DNA from: JBMZCV01 sp049613665
Lineage (GTDB): Bacteria; Bacteroidota; Bacteroidia; Chitinophagales; UBA2359
Length of the DNA stretch: 34,770 bases
NCBI GenBank assembly: GCA_049613665.1
Contig: JBMZCV010000035.1
Coordinates: 1 to 34,770, forward strand
Direction: 5' to 3'
Part shown: piece after piece, positions 7,433 to 14,112 of the stretch
Layout: each line of letters begins with the position of its first letter
How positions within the stretch are numbered: the stretch's first letter is position 1
The notes under the pieces: generated by a model
The model's database searches: none
Told to the model about the DNA's origin: nothing
The model's input: the letters and a program-made list of their open reading frames with translations, nothing else
Translations under genes and position numbers: made by a program

Positions 7433-7900
7433 TTATAAATATTTTTGGATTAAATTTACAGATGCTTTTCCTTCTATGGCTAATTGTCTTCCATATCGGC
7501 TAAAACCATATTTTTCAACATAAAGTTTTATTAATGCTGTTTTAGGAATCAGAGAGATAAAACCAAGATAGCCTTTTTCAAAAGAAACTTGAGTTGCAAA
7601 CGCTAATAAACAGCCAGCTATTTTATCTACTTTTTTGTGTTTTCCACGATTATTTTTTGAACTTTCAAGCAAACTGACATAAATTCTTAGTTCTTTTGGA
7701 ATATCTATTAAAGAAATTAAACCCAATATCTCATTAGTATTGCTATTTGCTCTTACTAATTTGAAAACATGGTTAAATTGCTCTTTAGACCACTCAAAAT
7801 CAAATTGTTTATTGGCTTTGATTATTTTATAATCTATCCGTTCAACTTCTGTTATTTGAGCCTCAAATTCTTTTTGAGTCACAGTATCAATAAGTTTCAT
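7433..7900 (-). CDS. GNAT-fold acetyltransferase-like protein, candidate toxin
   Basis: A 155-aa small protein with the order of GNAT motifs. A central strand IYVSLLESS is followed by NNRGKHKKVDKIAGCLLAFA (about 83-102), which corresponds to the acetyl-CoA pyrophosphate loop and helix (motif A). Near the C-terminus is IKLYVEKYGFSRYG (124-137), equivalent to the usual YEKxGF motif B. The pyrophosphate loop reads RGKHKK, not the textbook Q/RxxGxG/A, so cofactor binding is not certain. First gene of a four-gene operon, 1 nt before the HTH gene. GNAT toxins paired with DNA-binding antitoxins acetylate aminoacyl-tRNAs, but the target here is unknown and a housekeeping role cannot be excluded. Confidence 0.6.
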   Translation of the reverse strand: MKLIDTVTQKEFEAQITEVERIDYKIIKANKQFDFEWSKEQFNHVFKLVRANSNTNEILGLISLIDIPKELRIYVSLLESSKNNRGKHKKVDKIAGCLLAFATQVSFEKGYLGFISLIPKTALIKLYVEKYGFSRYGRQLAIEGKASVNLIQKYL

Positions 7901-7947
7901 AAATTCTCATAATGTTTTATGAATATCGTAAATTTTTTTGAGAAAAC

Positions 7948-7965
7948 CAAATTTATATAGCTATA
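7948..7965 (-). promoter_or_regulatory. Candidate promoter and operator of the defence operon
   Basis: On the minus strand TAAATTTG (7955-7948) fits the Bacteroidota -7 box TAnnTTTG, about 48 nt before the GNAT start codon. It directly abuts a perfect 10-bp palindrome TATAGCTATA (7956-7965), well placed for a repressor such as the operon's HTH protein. A clear -33 TTG is not seen. Confidence 0.45.
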
Positions 7966-8014
7966 AAATAACTTATATTTGTAGATTTTTCTTTTTCTAA
8001 AACAAGTAAAAATA

Positions 8015-10966
8015 CTACTCCCCTTCAATCCAAGTTCCCTCCAATTTTAAGCGAGAATCCTGCTCTATTTGATGCAAAAACTTCACATTTTCTGCCGAGT
8101 AACTCTTCGCAATAATCGTGCTGCCGCCATATTCTGGCTTTTTCTGATAGGCCGCAAAACCTTGCGTCAAGTTTTTCAAATCAATTTTTTCTATCGTCAG
8201 CTTCGACAAATCTTTGCTTGCCACACCAATCACTGCACCATCAATACTTGCCGATTTTATAGTTACAGTTGCTTGCTCACCAACGCTAATTCCCTTATCA
8301 CCAGCGTTTTGTATATCGCAATTTTCTATCTTTATAATGCTGCCAGAAAAATCCATACCATCATTTCCTGTCGCAATAAATTGGGCATTTCTGATAGTGC
8401 CTTCGCAAAAATCGGCATCAAAGCCATCTGAAAAAGTTTCGCTAATCACTATATTATCAATATCAAAAACCGAACTCACGATATTTAAACCATCTTCACA
8501 ATGATTTTTCGCAAAGGTGCAAAAACTCATATTTACATCTGCGTCATAGAACGTAACAGCACCTGTCAATATCCAACCATTATCTTTTAGCGTATCGAAA
8601 TCTCTGAAAACGGTGTGCCGTAAAGTAGAAGTTTCGGCAGTTTGCAAAACCGTGAAACCTGCCGCCGATTTGTCGCTAGAATATATCAAAACAGGCGAAT
8701 CGGAAGTGCCAAAAGTGAAAACAGGCGAGCGAGAAACAAACTTTGCACCATTCGTAAAATTGAGTTGAGCATCGGCCGCAAAATGCACTTGATAGCCTTT
8801 TGGAATGATAATATCTTTCGTTATTTCGTGTTTCCCTGCCGCAAAAAATACTGTTTTGCCATTGATTTGATAGATTTCGTTTGACTGCAAAGTTTTATTT
8901 TTTGCAAAAAGTGATTGAATAGGCGTAGCAGAAGCATTGGGAGCAACAATTTTTTTGATTTCGCTTGCAAACGTTTTATTAGGAAGGCCAGGCACTCGAA
9001 AAAAGACATATTTTGCTTTTTTAGGAGCATCTATTTCAATATATTTGGGCAAATGTTCTGGTCTTCGAGCTTGCAACAAGCTTATTTTTTGTGTCAAACT
9101 GTCCGATATTTCCGTTTTTTTCTTGCCAAAACCAACAATTTCTAAAGGCAAAAAGTGATAATTATAAACTTGAAGCCTTTGCTTTGTTTCATTTTTTTCT
9201 TGCCGATAAGCTTGCAAACTCATTTCGTCATAAGGCAACAACAAATGATTTATTTTTTTAGCATTATCTATCCATTCTTTTTTATCAAATTGATAATTCG
9301 GAAATTCATCTTGCAAAAAAGCCTGTCGTTGCGTCATTTCTTCGCCAACTTCAGCAAAAAAATGGCGTAAATAAGTAGGTTTCGTAAACTCGTTTAAATA
9401 TTGAATATATGTTGTTATAAAATTTTCATCAGTAAAAAGATGCTTATAAATTGCCTCGCCATTGTAGTCTTCGTTGAAAGCACTATATCCCAAAAATGGA
9501 TGATACACCCACGATTTGCCTGCCCCAAAACCATCATAGCCAATAGGTTCGAGTTTGCCGCTCAACGGATTGTAATAAAAGCGTTGGTTGTGCCAAATAA
9601 TGCCGTGATGGCCGCCTGTGAGGTCGGCAAGTGCATAGTACTTTGCGAGCAATTCGATGTCGAAAATTTCGGAAGCTGTTTTCAAGCCATTTTTATATTG
9701 AAACATCAAGCGGTGAGCCAGCTCAAATTGTTGTGATAAAACAGGTGATTTTAGCGTTTTGCCTTGCTTAAAAACTTCGATATTTGCGGCATCAAAAGTA
9801 TGAAAATACTTCTCGAAACTTGCACCTTTCAAATCTTTGTTATTTCGCTCTCGCTTTCTGATATTCCACAAGCCATCTTCATTAAATTTCAAAATCGGCC
9901 CTTCTCGTCGCTTTTTAAACTCCACCAATTGCTTGTCGAAATGCTCTTCATAAGCATAAATACCATAAGATTTATTGTTCAAAACCAATTCTAAAAAATC
10001 GTAGCGAGGTGTCAAAACATTTTCACGCTCCAATAATTTGTGAAATAGCCATTCTTTTAAAAAGTCTCTTGTTGCAGGGTTTTGTATCGAAAAAGTTTTC
10101 AACCGATTCCACGCATTTGGGTCTTTTACCTTAATTCGATACGACCATTTGTCGCCTTTCAAGTGGTCGAGCCAATCACCTTTTAGCCGCAAATCTACTA
10201 TCAAATCTTTCGTTTCGGTACGAATTTTTCCTTTTACCCAATCGTCGTCTTCGCTCACGAGCAGCCCTGTTCGCAAGGCTTCTTTTCGTTTTTCTATTAT
10301 TTTGTTAAAATCTTTATTTTCTATATCCAAATTAAAAAGTTCGGGATTATAGTCATTGCTCAAGTCGCTTTTGTCTAGCTCCGCAATGCGTAAATCATCG
10401 AAATAAACCGCTTCATTTCCTGTGATATAAACATAAACTTTTAGCTCTTTTGGCGGTTTAATTTTTGGCACTCGCACAATAGCTTCAAGCATTTCCCAGC
10501 CAGCCGAATTGCGATTTTTGCCCAATTCTTCTTGCGCATAATACTTTGAATCTCCACTGCCTGAAATGGCTAAATAGCCATCTTTTTCTTGCTTTCTTTT
10601 TCGCCAAACCGATACTTTATAACGACTTCCTGCTTCGGGATTTTGGAGGGTATAAGTAATCCCAAATTTTTGTTTGCCAGCTAGTTTACAAGCATTTTTT
10701 CCAGAAAAAGCGGCTTCTTGGCTTTGCGTTTGGCCATTTCCAAATAAAAAACCTTTAGTTATAAATTTGTTTTCGCTTGTTTTTTCGGCATCGCAAAAAA
10801 TAACGTTTTGTTCTGTGCTATTTTTTTGCAAAAAGCTCGGAAAAAAAAAATAAACTGCTGCTGTTGTTATCAGAGCAAGTAAAACAAAGAAAACAAGCCT
10901 AAAAAGACTTGTTTTGCGATTTTTTGAAGATAATTTTTGAGGAGATTTATCGGTATGTAATAGCAT
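8015..10966 (-). CDS. Membrane-anchored CotH-domain protein with C-terminal beta-helix
   Basis: A 983-aa protein. An N-terminal signal-anchor at about 22-45 is followed by a jelly-roll, CBM-like region (about 55-195, ending VYFDDLRIAEL). Next comes a CotH-type domain (about 210-590) with RLKGDWLDHLKGDKW near residue 265, LKEWLFHKLL, YGIYAYEEHFDK and PIGYDGFGAGK near residue 477. CotH proteins are atypical protein kinases; B. subtilis CotH phosphorylates spore-coat proteins. From about 690 to the end the sequence becomes repetitive with short strands (VTFYDADVNMSFCTF, ISETFSDGFDADFCEGTI, GNDGMDFSGSIIKIENCDI), a right-handed parallel beta-helix of the kind found in carbohydrate-active proteins. 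It probably acts in the periplasm or at the cell surface. Substrate unknown. The operon at 4761-7900 follows on the same strand after a 114-nt gap with its own promoter candidate. Confidence 0.75.
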   Translation of the reverse strand: MLLHTDKSPQKLSSKNRKTSLFRLVFFVLLALITTAAVYFFFPSFLQKNSTEQNVIFCDAEKTSENKFITKGFLFGNGQTQSQEAAFSGKNACKLAGKQKFGITYTLQNPEAGSRYKVSVWRKRKQEKDGYLAISGSGDSKYYAQEELGKNRNSAGWEMLEAIVRVPKIKPPKELKVYVYITGNEAVYFDDLRIAELDKSDLSNDYNPELFNLDIENKDFNKIIEKRKEALRTGLLVSEDDDWVKGKIRTETKDLIVDLRLKGDWLDHLKGDKWSYRIKVKDPNAWNRLKTFSIQNPATRDFLKEWLFHKLLERENVLTPRYDFLELVLNNKSYGIYAYEEHFDKQLVEFKKRREGPILKFNEDGLWNIRKRERNNKDLKGASFEKYFHTFDAANIEVFKQGKTLKSPVLSQQFELAHRLMFQYKNGLKTASEIFDIELLAKYYALADLTGGHHGIIWHNQRFYYNPLSGKLEPIGYDGFGAGKSWVYHPFLGYSAFNEDYNGEAIYKHLFTDENFITTYIQYLNEFTKPTYLRHFFAEVGEEMTQRQAFLQDEFPNYQFDKKEWIDNAKKINHLLLPYDEMSLQAYRQEKNETKQRLQVYNYHFLPLEIVGFGKKKTEISDSLTQKISLLQARRPEHLPKYIEIDAPKKAKYVFFRVPGLPNKTFASEIKKIVAPNASATPIQSLFAKNKTLQSNEIYQINGKTVFFAAGKHEITKDIIIPKGYQVHFAADAQLNFTNGAKFVSRSPVFTFGTSDSPVLIYSSDKSAAGFTVLQTAETSTLRHTVFRDFDTLKDNGWILTGAVTFYDADVNMSFCTFAKNHCEDGLNIVSSVFDIDNIVISETFSDGFDADFCEGTIRNAQFIATGNDGMDFSGSIIKIENCDIQNAGDKGISVGEQATVTIKSASIDGAVIGVASKDLSKLTIEKIDLKNLTQGFAAYQKKPEYGGSTIIAKSYSAENVKFLHQIEQDSRLKLEGTWIEGE

Positions 10967-11041
10967 ATTTTTTTATAAAAATTAATGGCTTTTTATAACT
11001 TGAAACTAAAGTCTATATTTTTAACTATCTCATTTTTGTAA

Positions 11042-11150
11042 CTAAGTAGTTGGACAGAAATAATGATACTTCTCGTTGGAGTTAACACACTGATTATCAA
11101 TGCGTTAGCAACGAATCGACCGTTTATTAAATAGTGCTTGGCACTTAAAA
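11042..11150 (+). repeat. Two-hairpin dispersed repeat, family 1, copy c (long form)
   Basis: The best-preserved long copy. CTAAGTAGTTGGACAG at the left end is shared with copy e (complement of CGACTACTTATA). GTTAACACACTGATT and ATGCGTTAGCAACG follow in the middle. The terminal hairpin AGTGC-TTG-GCACT is at 11133-11145, followed by TAAAA. It lies between the start of the CotH gene and the end of the gene at 11156-12454, both on the minus strand. Confidence 0.85.
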
Positions 11151-11155
11151 ACTAA

Positions 11156-12454
11156 TTATTTCACTTCCCAACCTATTTTTTCAAAATAATAACGCAAATA
11201 TGAAATCGCTATTTCTTGGTCGTAAAATAAATGTTTGGAATCGGCTTTGCCAAAAAACATACCTAAAGCTTTTTCGAAGCTAAGGTCGCTCAAAGCTACA
11301 TCGCTATATAACAAATGTTTTTCTATTTGCGAAAAAGTAAATTTTGGTTCTTCTGTCAAATCAAAATGCTCTACGATTTGCAAAAGTTCGCCTTTGCTTT
11401 TTTCTAATGGATAGTTATCCAACAAATTTTGCCACGAATAGGCTGGCATTTGATAATGAGCAATTTGCGATAGAAATTCACGAAATTTAAACAGGCTTTT
11501 TTGAAAATTTTTGCGAATGAAAAATACCGTGTAAGCAATATGACTCAAAGTGTAAGATGTGCGAACAATGCTGGCAGAAAGAAAATATAAGTTTGGCAAA
11601 GTCACCTTGAAAGGATAGTCGTATTTGTGCATCAAAAAGCCGATAAGCGGCACATCAGACATATACAATTTCGTTGGCTTATTGTTGAAACTTTTTTTAT
11701 AGACATAATCCGATAGGCTACGCACTAATGTTTCGTTTTCGGTGTGATTTAGGATAAACAGCAAGCGAAAAATAGCGTCTTTATTTTGCTCTTCTGCAAT
11801 TTTTTGTAGCCAAATCTCATCACTTACGGTTTTTGCATAATTTATAAACGCCTCAAAATCAATCTGCAACATTTCCCACATGATTCTATTCAAATCTAAT
11901 AGAGAATATTGTGTAATAATTTCTTCAAAAGGCATTTTAAAAATGGCAGCTTTCACATTGGTTACATCAATGTCTTGCAAGTTTGTTGTTATCTGTTTGA
12001 GCAAAGGCAAAAAACCTCTATCAAAAGGAATATTCAGATAGCTATTTAGCTCAACAGAGTCCAATATTTTTTCGGTCAAAGTGCGATATAAAGCTGAATC
12101 AACATAGTACAAATTGTGGGCGAAAAGTGATAAATCTGCTAAGTTTTCACTTTCACAATCAATACATTCAACCATTTGTTTTGCAAGCTCAAATACCTCT
12201 TTTTGCTGTTCGGCAGTAATTTCAGCTTTATTGAAATTTGCCAACAAACGACCAAATAAAGCAACACCTTTTTTTTGTTTGCTATATAATTTGGTGATAC
12301 CAAAATCTTTTAAAATATCAATAACTTGATTAATAACATCTGTCGCAACAGGAGTTTGCCAACGATAAGTATAAATGATTTTTGGCAATTTTTGATAATC
12401 TTTGCCTATAAAGTCTTTGACACTCAATGTTGTTGTTTGTATATTTGTATTCAT
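11156..12454 (-). CDS. Unrecognised 432-aa helical protein
   Basis: I do not recognise this protein. It has no signal peptide and no long hydrophobic segment, so it is probably cytoplasmic. The composition suggests an all-helical, repeat-like solenoid: many leucine-rich amphipathic stretches such as FEEIITQYSLLDLNRIMWEML and IAYTVFFIRKNFQKSLFKFREFL. It is rich in Lys, Phe and Tyr with few Gly and Pro. A short CIDCES segment (around residues 97-102) is too small to be called a metal site. Coding is supported by a single long frame with normal codon use and an ATG start. Its upstream region is a long gene-free stretch with a MITE relic, and downstream is family 1 copy c. Confidence 0.6.
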   Translation of the reverse strand: MNTNIQTTTLSVKDFIGKDYQKLPKIIYTYRWQTPVATDVINQVIDILKDFGITKLYSKQKKGVALFGRLLANFNKAEITAEQQKEVFELAKQMVECIDCESENLADLSLFAHNLYYVDSALYRTLTEKILDSVELNSYLNIPFDRGFLPLLKQITTNLQDIDVTNVKAAIFKMPFEEIITQYSLLDLNRIMWEMLQIDFEAFINYAKTVSDEIWLQKIAEEQNKDAIFRLLFILNHTENETLVRSLSDYVYKKSFNNKPTKLYMSDVPLIGFLMHKYDYPFKVTLPNLYFLSASIVRTSYTLSHIAYTVFFIRKNFQKSLFKFREFLSQIAHYQMPAYSWQNLLDNYPLEKSKGELLQIVEHFDLTEEPKFTFSQIEKHLLYSDVALSDLSFEKALGMFFGKADSKHLFYDQEIAISYLRYYFEKIGWEVK

Positions 12455-12544
12455 TTTTATGAAATGCGTATTGAAAATCTTGCTTGTAAATTTCCATAAA
12501 AAAATCTACAAAATGATTAAACAAATGTTTGTAAAAAAAAGTAA

Positions 12545-12612
12545 TTTTTCGCTCAAGAGTGGTGCTATTCAACTCAAAAAACTTTTGCTAAACAAAAAAG
12601 CTTTTTTTTTAT
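12545..12612. repeat. Probable relic of the MITE at 3711-3871
   Basis: The stretch AGTGGTGCTATTCAACTC followed by AAAAAA matches the MITE centre AGCGGTGCTATGCCACTC with four differences. Further along, AACAAAAAAGCTTTTT corresponds to AACAAAAAATCTAGCTTTTT. The terminal inverted repeats are not preserved, so it is a degraded or partial copy. Confidence 0.5.
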
Positions 12613-12883
12613 CTTAAAAGCCTATTGTTGAATAGTTGCAAAAAAAAATATGCTGTTTTGCGAAATAAATTTTCACGAAATTATTGCAAAGTTAAAGCAA
12701 TTTGTAGAATGTATGCTGATTTATTGATAATATTATTTTGTTTTTTTGCAAAAAAAAGAGAATTTTTTTGGAAAAACCAATAGTTTATTCAATTTTTGAA
12801 TATAAATATGGGTTATATTATAATTTAAGTATTGGTATAACTCAAATTCAAAAATCATTTAAAACAACAAATTTTTGTAAAAA

Positions 12884-12922
12884 TAAAAGTGCAAGCTATT
12901 AAAACAATATTTTGCACTTTTA
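12884..12922 (-). terminator. Hairpin downstream of the racemase gene
   Basis: TAAAAGTGCAA (12884-12894) pairs perfectly with TTGCACTTTTA (12912-12922) around a 17-nt loop. It shares its GTGCAA/TTGCAC core and the preceding TTTAAAACAACAAA with the hairpin at 13928-13971, so the two are duplicates. It is about 210 nt beyond the racemase stop, so it may be a leftover terminator of a lost gene. Confidence 0.45.
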
Positions 12923-12934
12923 TATAATCTTTAA

Positions 12935-12985
12935 TTATGAATATCTTATTTGGCTATTGCCAATTTTACAAGCATTTGGCACATA
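12935..12985 (-). pseudogene. Fragment: duplicated C-terminus of a heparinase-like gene
   Basis: The 46 nt at 12940-12985 match 14115-14160 at 44 of 46 positions. Read on the minus strand it gives YVPNACKIGNSQIRYS and a TAA stop, against YVPNASKIGNSEIRY and TGA in the intact gene. Only the last 16 codons survive. It may come from a tandem duplication of the region around 13890-14160, or from a lost paralogue, since C-termini of the PNASKIG..IRY type recur in secreted Bacteroidota proteins. Confidence 0.7.
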
Positions 12986-13135
12986 AATCGCAAAAATTAC
13001 CTTTTTCGTTGGCTGCCACATTTTCCTATTGCTTACTTTCAGAAATTTTTGTTTCATAATCGAAAATGTTTTAAAAAAAAGTTTGACTATCAAATATATA
13101 AGATAAAATATTTCTATATTATTTTATATCGAACC

Positions 13136-13867
13136 TTATTTATTTGTTAGTTTATCTGGCGAAACAGCATTTATGAAGGCTCTTGCCAGTATTTCATTGC
13201 AATCAATTAAAGGAATAGAACAAGACAATTCTTTTACAATCAAGGGCAGTTCTGTACAAGCCAACAGTATGGCATCACAATCTAATAGCTTTACTATTTC
13301 ATTTTCTATTGTCGATTTAGCTTTTTCGGAAAGATAGCCAGTTTTTTTTATGCCCCAACTATTATTGCAAATAGATTCGTGAATAGCCTCGCAGCCTTTC
13401 GCATTCAGAAAATTTAATTTTATAGCCGTATTTTTAAATATATTCTGATAAATTTGAGTTTTGTATGTTCCAAGTGTGCAAAGTACGCCAATTGTTGCTT
13501 TTGGAAAATCTCTTTCTATAGCTTTTTTTACTTCATTTGGCAAATGTAAAATTTGCATTTCAGCGTTTTGCAATTTCGCTTGAAATTCCTTAAATATGGC
13601 TGGCGAATGAAAAGTATTACAAGCTACTCCAATGACATCTAATGGATAATGTTTTATTTTCTCGGCAAGAATTGTAGCTGGATTTGTAGAAATTTTTCCC
13701 AATAAATAGGCTGTTCTGTCTGGAATATCTTGGCTAAATGCCAAATGCACAATATCCAAATGCTCTTTATCTGAGGTAGCCAAAGTGTTTTGATAGATTT
13801 TTTTATGCACATCTACACCTGCAAAAGGCCCCATTCCACCAATTATTCCAATAATTTTTTTAGACAT
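13136..13867 (-). CDS. Aspartate/glutamate racemase-family enzyme
   Basis: A cofactor-independent amino-acid racemase of the Asp/Glu racemase superfamily, cytoplasmic, interconverting L- and D-amino acids by a two-cysteine mechanism. The start chosen is the ATG at 13867; a TTG four codons upstream is possible. Visible: N-terminal IIGIIGGMGPFAG, first catalytic cysteine C83 in GVACNTFH, second catalytic cysteine C204 in LLACTELPL. Length 243 aa is usual for aspartate racemase-like or broad-specificity YgeA-like enzymes; substrate cannot be fixed. The gene is isolated and bracketed by two copies of the 3' end and terminator of the heparinase-like gene, suggesting it arrived there by insertion or with a duplication. 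Confidence 0.85.
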   Translation of the reverse strand: MSKKIIGIIGGMGPFAGVDVHKKIYQNTLATSDKEHLDIVHLAFSQDIPDRTAYLLGKISTNPATILAEKIKHYPLDVIGVACNTFHSPAIFKEFQAKLQNAEMQILHLPNEVKKAIERDFPKATIGVLCTLGTYKTQIYQNIFKNTAIKLNFLNAKGCEAIHESICNNSWGIKKTGYLSEKAKSTIENEIVKLLDCDAILLACTELPLIVKELSCSIPLIDCNEILARAFINAVSPDKLTNK

Positions 13868-13927
13868 ATCTTTTTTCAAAACAAATATATCAAAAACTAT
13901 TTAAAACAACAAACTTTTTTTGCACAT

Positions 13928-13971
13928 AAAAAAAGGTGCAAAGTATGTTCAAAATACCTTGCACTTTTTTT
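13928..13971 (-). terminator. Terminator after the heparinase-like gene
   Basis: A run of A and GGTGCAAAGTAT pairs with ATACCTTGCAC and a run of T (13954-13971), with one bulge and a 7-nt loop. T-runs exist on both strands. It lies about 140 nt beyond the stop of the minus-strand gene at 14113. It is duplicated in form at 12884-12922. Confidence 0.6.
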
Positions 13972-13982
13972 ATCAAAGGCTT

Positions 13983-14061
13983 AAACATACTATTTTTTTA
14001 GGCTAGGACAACCAATATTTGAAAATTTAATAGCCTTTTGAACTGAAAAATAGTATGTTTC
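13983..14061. repeat. Palindromic short repeat, family 2, copy 2
   Basis: AAACATACTATTTTT at 13983-13997 is the exact inverse complement of AAAAATAGTATGTTT at 14046-14060, with 48 nt between. The right part (14033-14061) is the 29-nt sequence shared identically with 13-41. The element sits inside the duplicated 3' region, and the other duplicate (12884-12985) lacks it. It therefore appears to have inserted after the duplication, or been lost from the other copy. Confidence 0.7.
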
Positions 14062-14112
14062 GCTTGCCCAAAGATGTTTTTTTATTTAAAAAAAATGTGA
14101 TAAAAAAGAATA

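Larger units (their letters stand above)
12455..13135. other. Long gene-free, repeat-derived region
   Basis: 680 bp with no convincing gene. Contents from left to right: a MITE relic (12545-12612), a very AT-rich stretch, a hairpin (12884-12922), and a fragment of a gene end nearly identical to the 3' end of the heparinase-like gene (12935-12985). A small plus-strand frame at 12950-13150 overlaps this fragment antisense and is not considered real. The whole looks like decaying sequence between insertions. Confidence 0.6.

Noticed and set aside
12950..13150. Small plus-strand frame of 66 codons
   Set aside because: It runs antisense through the duplicated gene-end fragment, has an AT-driven Phe/Tyr/Lys/Ile composition and no recognisable start context.
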